This document shows, in pieces, positions 42,400 through 49,994 of a stretch of 64,000 bases of DNA. The stretch lies in assembly GCA_964451365.1 (NCBI GenBank), contig CAYVIB010000010.1:75921-139920 (forward strand). Reading direction: 5' to 3'. The notes below the pieces were generated by a model that saw only the letters and a program-made list of their open reading frames with translations, was not told the origin of the DNA and did not search any database. A program made the translations under genes and the position numbers. Positions within the stretch are counted from its first letter, which is position 1. Each line of letters starts with the position of its first letter. The DNA is from CAYVIB01 sp964451365 (GTDB lineage Bacteria > Pseudomonadota > Gammaproteobacteria > Pseudomonadales > Cellvibrionaceae).

Positions 42400-43637
42400 G
42401 TGTCCTGCAGTTCCGCGATGCGCGACTGCAGGAATTTACGATCACTCTCCTGCCCGGCCAGTTCGTACGCCCGCCGGTATGCCGTGAGCGCTTCCGGCCT
42501 GTTGTCGAGGCGGCGATGAAGGTCTGCCAGGGCGGCATAGGCAAGGCAAAAATCCGCCAGTTTGCCCCTTGCCAAAAGGGTATTGATCAATTCGATACCG
42601 GCGCGGGGGCCGTCGCGCATGGCCACCGCCACCGCGCGATTCAGCTCCACCACCGGCGATGGGGTTGCCCGCAGCAGCAGGTCGTAAAGCGCAACAATCT
42701 GGCGCCAGTCGGTGTCTTCCACCGTGGGCGCATCGGCATGCACGGCGGCAATCGCCGCTTCCAGCGTATAACTGCCAAAGCGGCGGGAGGCCAGCGCCTG
42801 TTCCAGCAGTTTTTTTCCCTCGCTGATCATCGACTTGTCCCACCGCGACCGGTCCTGCCGCTCCAGCAGTATCACTTCGCCCGAGGGAGAAACGCGGGCG
42901 GCCCGACGCGATTCCTGGATCAACATCAGGGCCAACAGGCCCATCGCTTCCGGGTCCGGCAGCAATTCGTGCAACAGGCGGCCCAGGCGAATGGCTTCAC
43001 CGGACAGATCGGGGCGCGTCAGCGCGTGGCCGGAGGTGGCGTGGTAGCCTTCGTTGAAGACGAGATAAATAACACTCAGGGCGCTGTCGAGCCGCTCCGG
43101 CAGGTCCCGCCCGACCGGCACTTCGTAGGGAATGCCGGCCGCGCGTATTTTGGCCTTGCCCCGCACCAGGCGTTGCGCCATGGTGGCCGGCTGAACGAGA
43201 AAGGCGCTGGCGATGGCCTCGGTGGTGAGCCCGCAGATTTCCCGCAGGGTGAGCGCCACCTGGATTTCCGGCGCAATCGCCGGGTGGCAGCAGGTGAAAA
43301 TAAGACGCAGGCTGTCGTCCTCGATTTCGTCGTCCTGGTCCGGCAGGTAGGCTTCGTCCTCCTCACGCGCCAGATCCTCCTGGAGAACCTGCTGGCGGGA
43401 ATGCTTGCGGATAATGTCGATGCCCTTGAAGCGCCCGGCGGAGACCAGCCAGGCCCTCGGGTTGTCCGGCAGTCCCTCTTCCGGCCACTGGCGGGCCGCC
43501 GCGATAAACGCTTCGTGCAGGGCGTCTTCCGCCAGGTCAAAATCGCCCAGCAACCGCACCAGCGTGGCGAATACCCGACGGGATTCCTTGCGATAAATGC
43601 TGTCTATCTGACGTTGAATCGAATAAGTTACGGTCAT
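42396..43637 (-). CDS. ECF42-type sigma factor with C-terminal extension
   Basis: This 413-residue protein carries sigma region 2 (RVFATLVRLLGDFDLAEDALHEAFIAAARQW), region 4 (LTLREICGLTTEAIASAFLVQPATMAQRLVRGKAKI) and a long extension. The extension has VIYLVFNEGYHATSGHALTRPDLSGEAIRL (residues about 190-225) and TPR-like helices (SPVVELNRAVAVAMRDGPRAGIELINTLL; YAALADLHRRLDNRPEALTAYRRAYELA). This is the ECF42 design; such factors need the extension for activity, have no anti-sigma factor, and control DGPF/YCII genes, which follow here. The AGGA ribosome site is good. Confidence 0.94.
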   Translation of the reverse strand: MTVTYSIQRQIDSIYRKESRRVFATLVRLLGDFDLAEDALHEAFIAAARQWPEEGLPDNPRAWLVSAGRFKGIDIIRKHSRQQVLQEDLAREEDEAYLPDQDDEIEDDSLRLIFTCCHPAIAPEIQVALTLREICGLTTEAIASAFLVQPATMAQRLVRGKAKIRAAGIPYEVPVGRDLPERLDSALSVIYLVFNEGYHATSGHALTRPDLSGEAIRLGRLLHELLPDPEAMGLLALMLIQESRRAARVSPSGEVILLERQDRSRWDKSMISEGKKLLEQALASRRFGSYTLEAAIAAVHADAPTVEDTDWRQIVALYDLLLRATPSPVVELNRAVAVAMRDGPRAGIELINTLLARGKLADFCLAYAALADLHRRLDNRPEALTAYRRAYELAGQESDRKFLQSRIAELQDT

Positions 43638-43721
43638 TTTTTTCCTGCAGGCTTCAGTTATGCCAAAAAAATCAGGTCTTCGATTACCAGTGCAGCGTCC
43701 AATTTAACTACAATTTACAAG

Positions 43722-44600
43722 ATGCGCCTGTTAAGTATTGTTATCTTTATCAACCTCGTGATTTGGTGTGCCGGCCACCACGCCACCGCCAGCGATTTAC
43801 CGAAAACATTTATCGTACCCAAATCCAGTTCGGGAGACATCAATCACGAGGATTATTATTTTTCCAACCTGCTTCGCCTTGCGCTGGATAAAACCCGCGG
43901 CAGTCATGGGGATTATCAGCTCCGGGAATACCCGGTATTTGTGGCGGACGATCGCCTGCGCCAGGAACTGAAGCTGGGAAAGCTTGACGTCATCCGGAGC
44001 GTAACGCATCCCGACTACGAGTGTGAACTGCTGCCGGTGAGAATACCGCTGTTGGAAGGCCTGAATGATTATCGTGTGCTACTCATCAGGGATGGCGAAC
44101 AAAACCGCTTTGCGCGCGTAAAGTCGCTCGACGACCTGCGAAAATTTACTGGAGGGCTCAGTTCCCAATGGTCGGACGTTGTCGTCATGCAGGCAAACAA
44201 TCTTCCACTGGTGACGGCACCGGGCTACGAAACGCTGTTCAGGATGCTGGCAGCGGGACGATTTGATTATTTTTCCCGCGGCCTCTACCAGGCCAAGACG
44301 GAAGTTAATCTCTACCCCGATCTGAATCTCGCGATTGAACCCGGCCTGATGCTGCACTATCCCAGCAAGTTTTACTTTTTCGTCAAGCGAAATGACAAAG
44401 CACTGGCGGAACGATTGCGACATGGCCTGGAGAAGGCGCGCATGGACGGCAGTTTCGATGCCCTGTTCCGGAGTATCCCGAGGCACCGGTGGGGTTTACG
44501 GGAATTGAAAGCCGGTAAGCGCCGCGTAATTGAGCTTCAGCCCCCGGAGTCCGCGAAACGACCGCCCTGCCAGCCAGAGTCACCCTCCTCACCCCAATGA
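43722..44600 (+). CDS. Periplasmic substrate-binding-like protein
   Basis: The start is ATG at 43722, giving a signal peptide (MRLLSIVIFINLVIWCAGHHATA). The long frame reaching back to 42318 is antisense of the sigma gene and was rejected. The 292-residue protein looks like a family-3 solute-binding fold: KTFIVPKSSSGDINHEDYYFSNLLRLALDKT, KLDVIRSVTH, IPLLEGLNDYRVLLIRDGEQ, ETLFRMLAAGRFDYFSRGLYQA, KFYFFVKRNDKALAERLRHGLEKARMDGSFDALF. No transporter genes adjoin it, so it may serve as a stand-alone sensor-type binding protein. Ligand unknown. Confidence 0.85.
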   Translation: MRLLSIVIFINLVIWCAGHHATASDLPKTFIVPKSSSGDINHEDYYFSNLLRLALDKTRGSHGDYQLREYPVFVADDRLRQELKLGKLDVIRSVTHPDYECELLPVRIPLLEGLNDYRVLLIRDGEQNRFARVKSLDDLRKFTGGLSSQWSDVVVMQANNLPLVTAPGYETLFRMLAAGRFDYFSRGLYQAKTEVNLYPDLNLAIEPGLMLHYPSKFYFFVKRNDKALAERLRHGLEKARMDGSFDALFRSIPRHRWGLRELKAGKRRVIELQPPESAKRPPCQPESPSSPQ

Positions 44601-44663
44601 CCGCCACCCTCACCGCCCCTGCCGCCCTACCGACAAAATAAAAACAATCCGACGCGGCGACTA

Positions 44664-44691
44664 TTGCCCGGGCGCCATGTTGTGATAATCT
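44664..44691 (+). promoter_or_regulatory. Probable tRNA-Pro promoter
   Basis: TTGCCC (44664-44669) and TAATCT (44686-44691) with a 16-nt spacer, followed by a GC-rich discriminator (TACGCCCCGC). This pattern is common in stringently controlled stable-RNA promoters. It lies about 45 nt before the tRNA. Confidence 0.45.
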
Positions 44692-44737
44692 TACGCCCCG
44701 CTGAAATCGAGGCGATTTGTCTCCGTCAATCAGCATT

Positions 44738-44814
44738 CGGAGTGTAGCTCAGCCTGGTAGAGCACTGCCTTCGGGAGGCAGGGGTCGGAGGTTCGAATCC
44801 TCTCACTCCGACCA
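44738..44814 (+). tRNA. tRNA-Pro (anticodon CGG)
   Basis: A complete 77-nt cloverleaf. The acceptor CGGAGTG pairs with CACTCCG, the discriminator is A, and CCA is encoded. D-arm GCTCAGCCTGGTAGAGC; anticodon stem CTGCC/GGCAG around loop TTCGGGA (anticodon CGG, decoding CCG); T-arm with GTTCGAATC. It stands alone and is followed 10 nt later by a strong terminator. Confidence 0.97.
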
Positions 44815-44824
44815 ATTTTTGAAG

Positions 44825-44848
44825 AACCCGGCCGCGCCGGGTTTTTTT
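44825..44848 (+). terminator. Rho-independent terminator after tRNA-Pro
   Basis: AACCCGGC / GCCGGGTT forms an 8-bp stem with a CGC loop, followed by five further T residues. It lies 10 nt after the tRNA 3' end. Confidence 0.93.
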
Positions 44849-44943
44849 GTTACCCTCACAAACTATCCCTCCCCCAACCACCTCCAGATTCACCCACCGT
44901 TTGCTATTCTTTTAGCGATAATCCCGATCTCGGAAGGCTTTTC

Positions 44944-45762
44944 ATGAAACGAATAAAAACCACTTTCATTTTGTACCTGGTATTTTTCATTGTGCATTCC
45001 GGCGCCACCTGGGCCGCGGACGCGGCGTTGCCCTGGCCGAAGAAAATCCAGGCGGCCGTTTCCCTGACTTATGACGACGCCGTCTCCGTTCACTACCAAA
45101 CAGTGGCGCCCCTGCTGGAAAAGCACGGGCTGCGGGGAACGTTTTACCTCACCGTCAGCATGGTCGACAACGCCACCGCCTGGAAAAAGGTTGCCGGGAA
45201 AAACCATGAATTGGGAAACCACGCACTGTTTCATCCCTGCCGTCGCGAGCCGGCGGAAAACTACACCTGGCTACCGGCCCACTACGACCTGGTGCATTAT
45301 TCGCCGGAGCGGTTCCGCGATGAGCTGCGCACCGCCAATATGTATATTGATCTGCTCGATGGCGGCAAACCACGCACTTACGGGAACAACTGCACCAACC
45401 TGACCATCGGCTCCGGCGTGAACGAGGTACCCATGGACCCGATACTGGACGAACTGATGGTGGCCGCCCGCGGCAACATTACCAACCAGGTTATTACCGC
45501 CGACAACCTCAATCTCATCCGCCTGGGCCACTTCAATGGCGACGGCAGAACCTTTGAGCAAATCAAGGCGGAGATCGAACAGGCACGCAAACAGGGCGGC
45601 TGGATTATTTATATGTTCCACGGCGTGGGTAAGGGAACTCATCCCCTGTTTATTGAAGAAGAAGAACATCGCAAACTGGTTGAGTGGCTGGCGAAGGAAA
45701 AGGACAGCCTGTGGACGGCGCCGGTGGTGGATGTTGCGAATTATTTGGAATCGAAAAAATAA
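44944..45762 (+). CDS. Secreted polysaccharide deacetylase (CE4/NodB)
   Basis: This 272-residue protein has a signal peptide (about 1-25, ending ATWAA). The NodB domain has the catalytic/metal pair D44-D45 in SLTYDDAVSVH and the zinc histidines H93 and H97 in LGNHALFHP, plus RGTFYLTVSM and the late IIYMFHGVG motif. It removes N- or O-acetyl groups from a glycan such as chitooligosaccharide, peptidoglycan or acetylated xylan. GGAAGG precedes the ATG. It is monocistronic; the tRNA terminator lies upstream and 410 nt without genes follow. Confidence 0.9.
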   Translation: MKRIKTTFILYLVFFIVHSGATWAADAALPWPKKIQAAVSLTYDDAVSVHYQTVAPLLEKHGLRGTFYLTVSMVDNATAWKKVAGKNHELGNHALFHPCRREPAENYTWLPAHYDLVHYSPERFRDELRTANMYIDLLDGGKPRTYGNNCTNLTIGSGVNEVPMDPILDELMVAARGNITNQVITADNLNLIRLGHFNGDGRTFEQIKAEIEQARKQGGWIIYMFHGVGKGTHPLFIEEEEHRKLVEWLAKEKDSLWTAPVVDVANYLESKK

Positions 45763-46174
45763 AATACATCCGGCGCACTCGCGCCATCGGCGCAAGATAT
45801 TTTTAATCTTCCGCAAAATCCGAATGGAAAAACCGCAAGCGGATGCCGCCCAGTGGAGTGCCGCCATCACGTAGGGGCGAACCCATGTGTTCGCCCAGGG
45901 CTGACACATGGGTCGGCCCTTACAGGCAAAGCTAAAAAGCCGTTTTCTCCGGGGAAAACTGCTGCGAGCGGTAATTAATGTATTGCCTTCGTCGCACCGG
46001 ACTCTCCCTTTTATTCCGGGCAGCAATGGGCGGAGCCGGAATCCAGCACCGCAGTCAAAAAAAAGCATTGACTGATACAACATTCATCCCACCTGTTCGC
46101 TCACATGGTATGCTTCGCGCTTCCAAAAACGTACCTATTGCTTTTCAAATCAGATCAAAACAAAGGAGAAGAAT
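45763..46174. other. Intergenic region with a palindromic element
   Basis: About 410 bases. It holds the 53-nt inverted-repeat element at 45871-45923 and otherwise no supported frame; the 66-codon frame at 45978 is Arg-rich and motif-free. The promoter of the Ca/Na antiporter gene should lie in its AT-rich last 120 bases. Confidence 0.5.
45871..45923. repeat. 53-nt inverted-repeat element
   Basis: GTAGGGGCGAACCCATGTGT at one end is nearly the inverse of ACACATGGGTCGGCCCTTAC at the other, over a 13-nt centre. The core is a perfect ACCCATGTGT/ACACATGGGT stem. It looks like a REP/small palindromic element; only one copy is clear in this window. Confidence 0.75.
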
Positions 46175-47143
46175 ATGACACTGGCGATCCTGTCGATTGT
46201 TGGCGGTCTTGCGCTGCTGGTTTGGAGCGCCGATAAGTTTGTAGAGGGTGCTGCCGCCACCGCTCGCCATTTCGGCATGCCGCCACTGTTAATCGGCATG
46301 GTTATCGTCGGTTTCGGCACCTCCGCACCGGAGATGGTTGTATCCGCCCTGGCGGCGCTTCAGGGCAACCCCGGCCTGGCACTGGGTAACGCCTACGGCT
46401 CCAACATCACCAATATTGCATTGATTCTCGGCCTCACTGCCCTGATGCGCCCGATCGCGGTTCACTCCCAGGTGCTTAAGTCAGAACTGCCCATTCTCAC
46501 GGTCGTTACCGCAATCGCCGCATTCCAGTTGTGGGACAATTCCGTAACCCGCCTGGAAGGATTCGTGTTGCTGGTGGTATTCACCGGCCTCATGACCTGG
46601 TCGATTATGCAGGGTATGAAACAGCGCTCCGACGCACTTGGCCAGGAAATCGAACAGGAGATGGCAAGCCACCCCATGCCCCTGAGCCGCGCCATCCTCT
46701 GGCTGATAATAGGTTTACTGCTGTTGATCATCAGCTCACGCATTCTGGTCTGGGGCGCGGTGGAAATTGCGCGGACTTTTGGTGTGGACGATCTTATTAT
46801 CGGCCTGACCATCGTCGCCATCGGCACGTCCCTGCCGGAACTCGCCTCCTCCCTCGTGGCCGCGCGCAAGGGCGAAAACGATATCGCCCTCGGCAACATT
46901 ATCGGCTCCAACCTGTTTAACACGCTTGCGGTGGTCGGTATTGCCAGCACCATTCACCCAATGACGGTGGGCAGCGAAGTGTTGTCGCGGGATATTCTGG
47001 TAATGGCCGTGTTAACGGTATCGCTGTTTGTAATTGGCTATGGGTTTCGTGGGCCGGGAAGGATTAATCGGGTTGAGGGCGGTGTTTTACTGGCTTCTTA
47101 TTTCGGATATATAGGGTATTTGATAACGAAAGTTCTTGCATGA
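46175..47143 (+). CDS. Calcium/sodium antiporter, CaCA family (YrbG-like)
   Basis: This 322-residue membrane protein shows the two inverted alpha-repeats of the Ca2+/cation exchanger family. The first reads GFGTSAPEMVVSALAALQGN and continues into LALGNAYGSNITNIALILG. The second reads AIGTSLPELASSLVAARKGE and continues into IALGNIIGSNLFNTLAVVG. The paired Glu residues in SAPE and SLPE are the ion ligands. About 10 helices are predicted. An AAAGGAG ribosome site lies 7 nt before the ATG. It exchanges Na+ or H+ for Ca2+; physiological direction unknown. Confidence 0.94.
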   Translation: MTLAILSIVGGLALLVWSADKFVEGAAATARHFGMPPLLIGMVIVGFGTSAPEMVVSALAALQGNPGLALGNAYGSNITNIALILGLTALMRPIAVHSQVLKSELPILTVVTAIAAFQLWDNSVTRLEGFVLLVVFTGLMTWSIMQGMKQRSDALGQEIEQEMASHPMPLSRAILWLIIGLLLLIISSRILVWGAVEIARTFGVDDLIIGLTIVAIGTSLPELASSLVAARKGENDIALGNIIGSNLFNTLAVVGIASTIHPMTVGSEVLSRDILVMAVLTVSLFVIGYGFRGPGRINRVEGGVLLASYFGYIGYLITKVLA

Positions 47144-47178
47144 CATAGCGGCCGCCACGAATTAAAAAGGAAAAACCA

Positions 47179-47567
47179 ATGAAAACCAGATATTTTTTAC
47201 CGGCAATTTGGCTGGCAGCCATAATCTGCAACGGTACATTCGCGATGAAAAACTTCAGCTGGAGAATAAATTCAATATTGATGAAGTCAAATGGATAAAG
47301 TCGAAGGGCAACTCAACGGTGGAAGGAACTGCCTCGATTCAACTGGCCGATGGAACCGTCGCAGGTTGCGCCGGTTTTAATGTCGAGATACTTCCCGCCT
47401 CCCAATATTCGAATGAAAGAATATTTAAAATCTATGGAAGTAATTTGACAGGCAAAATCTTGATGGAAAACCATCCACCAAAATTTACACCTGATCCACG
47501 GGAATACCATAACTTTGTATTGAAAACGAAGTGCGATAAAAACAATCGTTTTTTGTTCAACATCTGA
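47179..47567 (+). pseudogene. Frameshifted gene for a small secreted protein
   Basis: The ATG at 47179 (AAAGGAAAAACCA just before it) begins a normal signal peptide, MKTRYFLPAIWLAAIICNGTFA, but that frame stops 17 codons later. The other frame continues from about 47246 as DEKLQLENKFNIDEVKWIKS and on to NNRFLFNI at 47567, with sensible composition and two cysteines (GCAGF, KCDK). Inserting one G in TTCGCG|ATGAAA would give ...GTFA-DEKLQL, placing signal cleavage exactly at the joint. So one base was lost here, either a real mutation or a sequencing error. The mature domain (about 105 residues, beta-rich) is not recognised. Confidence 0.75.
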
Positions 47568-47846
47568 CGGTGGGTGTATTAAGGGAATTCGGCGCGAATT
47601 CAGACATCGGTAACCTGTTCACGCGGTCCAACTGGTGAATGGGAGGTAACCGCTTGCTCAGAAAGCGAACCGGCACCACTTCGGACGAACCGGTGCAAAG
47701 TCGCGACGTCAGCATTGTCGACGGCACACTGTATCTGGATGGAGAAGCACTGAACGACGTCAGCGGGCGGCGACCAGTGGAGAGCGGTGTGGTTACCTGG
47801 AGTTCGGGACCTTTCTGATTCAATATTTTATTTATTGAAAGGCTAT
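47568..47846. other. Intergenic region, possible coding debris
   Basis: Contains a 59-codon + frame at 47639-47818 (..RDVSIVDGTLYLDGEALNDVSG..) with plausible codon use. It has only a weak GGGAGG-like stretch inside the frame and no recognisable domain; it may be the remnant of a larger gene. The rest holds nothing I can support. Confidence 0.4.
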
Positions 47847-47892
47847 CGGCGGGTGGCGCCCAACGTGTCGGACCATCGCTTAGCCGCCCTGC
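47847..47892. repeat. REP-like repeat family B, full copy
   Basis: CGGCGGGTGGCGCCCAACGT then GTCGGACCATCGCTTAGCCG and CCCTGC. It lies 5 nt past the stop of the minus-strand symporter gene, in the same kind of 3' position as the copies at 20336, 39251 and 42353. Confidence 0.9.
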
Positions 47893-47897
47893 AAATT

Positions 47898-49328
47898 CTA
47901 TAAGACTTCCTGGGATGTACGCCCTTCTGTTACGGAGGCTTTTTGAAACAACGCAAAGCCGTAAATAACAAACAGCCCCGCGAGAATGCCCGGCAAGCCT
48001 TCGTACACCGCACTGTGCAACCCAAAATAACGCCACAACAACGCCACGGCCAAACCAGTGCACGCGGCAATAATACTGGCGATTTCGTTGGATCGGGTTC
48101 CGAAACAATTGGCAATTAACAGCGGCGCGAAAGCGCTGGCCAATCCGGACCAGGCCATTATCACGAGGCTGAATACACTCTGCCGGTTGACCAGCGCCCA
48201 ACCCAGCGCCCCGAGCGTGACGATAACCGTGGCAATTTTCAGCAACACCGTGCGCTCGATATTTTGCGGCAGCAGATCATGTGTGATAGCGGCGGAGCAA
48301 CTCAACACCAGTGAATCGGCGGTGGACATGGTGGCGGCAAAGATGCCGGCCAATACCAGTCCCACCAGCACCGGCGGCAACAGTTGCCGGGCCATGGTGG
48401 GCAGTGCCAATTCGGCATCGAAAGCGCCGGTGTCGGCAATATAAATTCGCGAGAGCATGCCCACGCCAGTGGCGGCGCCATAAAAAAGAATATACCAGGC
48501 GTAATACCAGATTCGCGCGCGCCGCATCTGGCCGGTTCCGCCCAGGCACATAAAACGCACCATAACGTGCGGCTGACCGATCACCGACAAGCCCGCAAAC
48601 ATCCAGCCGACGGCAAATAACAATCCGCCCGCCACTCCGGGCAAGGCCAGGTCCCGGGGAAACAGATTCAGGAAACCGTCAATTCGGCTCATGCGATCAA
48701 TCGCTTCCGATACGCCGCCCAGGGAAGTGGTGGCGATTATCAACAACAGCGTCATTCCCGCAATCATCACCACCGATTGTGCCGCGTCGGTCCAGATGGA
48801 AGCGCGAATTCCGCCGGCAAAACAGTAAAGCATCACCAGAACAGCGCCCAGCACCGCGCCGGCCCATGCCGGCCAGCCGAACAGCACGTGCAGCGCTTTA
48901 CTGCCGGCAACCAGTTGCGCACTCGCGTAGGCCAACAGAAACACCAACGAGATGGCAGCGATCAATCGCTGCAGGCGAAGTGATTTTTGACCGTGCCAGT
49001 GACTCAACACAGCTGCGTAACTGACTTCACCGGTGCGTTGCGTCGCCTTGCGCAGGCGGGAATGCACGAAAGTCGATGCGAGAAAATCGCCGGCGATCCA
49101 ACCGACCATCAGCCAGATGGATGCAAGGCCGGTTGCGTAGGTATAGCCGATAACGCCGATAAACATGTAGCCGCTGTTGTTGGTGGCCACCGCGGAAAGC
49201 CCCACCAGGGAAGGCGGAACGGAACTGCTGGCAAGGTAGTAGTCTTTTTTTGTTCCCCGGCTATGGAAATAGGAACTGACGCCAATGGCGACAAAGACGC
49301 CGAGAAAAAACAGAAAACTTAATATCAC
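47898..49328 (-). CDS. Sodium:solute symporter (SSS family)
   Basis: This 476-residue protein has about 13 helices and SSS signatures: YYLASSSVPPSLVGLSAVATNNSGYMFIGVIGYTYATGL, GEVSYAAVLSHW, GGIRASIWTDAAQS, LSVIGQPHVMVRFMCLGG, and the helix-8 Na+ site AATMSTADSLVLSCSAAITHDL. It is close to proline/pantothenate-type symporters and could import proline or another compatible solute. It uses a GTG start (49326-49328) after GGGGCA. It lies just downstream of the ectoine operon, but a MITE separates them, so co-regulation is uncertain. Confidence 0.92.
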   Translation of the reverse strand: MILSFLFFLGVFVAIGVSSYFHSRGTKKDYYLASSSVPPSLVGLSAVATNNSGYMFIGVIGYTYATGLASIWLMVGWIAGDFLASTFVHSRLRKATQRTGEVSYAAVLSHWHGQKSLRLQRLIAAISLVFLLAYASAQLVAGSKALHVLFGWPAWAGAVLGAVLVMLYCFAGGIRASIWTDAAQSVVMIAGMTLLLIIATTSLGGVSEAIDRMSRIDGFLNLFPRDLALPGVAGGLLFAVGWMFAGLSVIGQPHVMVRFMCLGGTGQMRRARIWYYAWYILFYGAATGVGMLSRIYIADTGAFDAELALPTMARQLLPPVLVGLVLAGIFAATMSTADSLVLSCSAAITHDLLPQNIERTVLLKIATVIVTLGALGWALVNRQSVFSLVIMAWSGLASAFAPLLIANCFGTRSNEIASIIAACTGLAVALLWRYFGLHSAVYEGLPGILAGLFVIYGFALFQKASVTEGRTSQEVL

Positions 49329-49367
49329 TGGTAATTGCCCCGCATTTATTGGACGTGGTTAAATTTT

Positions 49368-49631
49368 TAGAACCTATCTCAAAATTGTCTGTGCCGAAGT
49401 TTTTGTAATAGCAGCTTGGAGATCCCACTTCGACCGTCGTTTGCCATCGGGGGAAGGCTTCAAAACCGCATAAATACGTCCCTGTAGCTCCGACGCGCAT
49501 GGAAGCGCTAATGCCGCGATGGCTGGATGCCATAGAGTGGCCTCAATTCTTCCCTGAATTGAGGGTTTTGAAACCTTCCCCCCGACGACAAACTCGCGAT
49601 TTGCAATGCTGCAATTTTGAGATAGGTTCTA
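49368..49631. mobile_element. MITE with TA target duplication (IS630/Tc1-mariner type)
   Basis: A 264-nt element including TA at both ends. The 20-nt ends TAGAACCTATCTCAAAATTG and its exact inverse CAATTTTGAGATAGGTTCTA are terminal repeats; the flanking TA dinucleotides fit TA-specific insertion. Further internal arms match (GGGGGAAGGCTTCAAAACC near 49449-49470 against GGTTTTGAAACCTTCCCCCC near 49563-49582). It has no coding capacity, so it needs a transposase in trans. Its right TA/TIR supplies the TAG stop codon of the GspD-N0-like gene. Confidence 0.9.
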
Positions 49632-49991
49632 TTTGTTATTATCCTGTGTCACCACCGGTATCGGCATGGAGCGCGCTTTTCGCTCCCGTACAACGCGGAT
49701 GACACCCCCCGTGCGTATTGCGGCATAGCCATAAAGCCCGAGAATAGTCCGGTACACCCGCAACAATTCTTCCTTCGGCATATCCTCCGCGGAATAAATT
49801 TCCACCTTGCGGTTGAGCCGCACACGGGGACTGATAACGAGCGTATAGCCGGCCACTTTGGAAACCAGCTGACTCAAATCGTACAGGGTTCTGCCCTCAA
49901 GCGGGTTCGGCTCCGCATGCACGGTACCGGCAACTAACCCGCTGGCGACGACTGTTACTATCAATTTCCTGATGCAAACGAACTTGCACAT
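49629..49991 (-). CDS. Stand-alone secretin N0-like (GspD/STN) protein
   Basis: This 120-residue protein has a signal peptide (about 1-26, ending GTVHA) and one domain: LYDLSQLVSKVAGYTLVISPRVRLNRKVEIYSAEDMPKEELLRVYRTILGLYGYAAIRTGGVIRVV. That is the N-terminal module of type II secretin GspD, without N1-N3 or the barrel. The stop codon comes from the end of the adjacent MITE, so the original protein may have been slightly longer. No secretin remnant lies beyond the MITE. It starts 3 nt after the TPR gene stop and thus sits at the end of the ectoine operon. Function unknown. Confidence 0.75.
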   Translation of the reverse strand: MCKFVCIRKLIVTVVASGLVAGTVHAEPNPLEGRTLYDLSQLVSKVAGYTLVISPRVRLNRKVEIYSAEDMPKEELLRVYRTILGLYGYAAIRTGGVIRVVRERKARSMPIPVVTQDNNK

Positions 49992-49994
49992 AAC

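Noticed and set aside
42318..43721. Long open + frame fused upstream of the binding-protein gene
   Set aside because: It is antisense of the ECF42 sigma gene, Arg/Gly/Gln-rich and without domains; the real gene starts at 43722 with a signal peptide.
47557..48201. 214-codon minus-strand frame overlapping the symporter 3' end
   Set aside because: Runs through a repeat and the symporter gene in another frame; composition is Ser/Pro/Arg-rich and domain-free.
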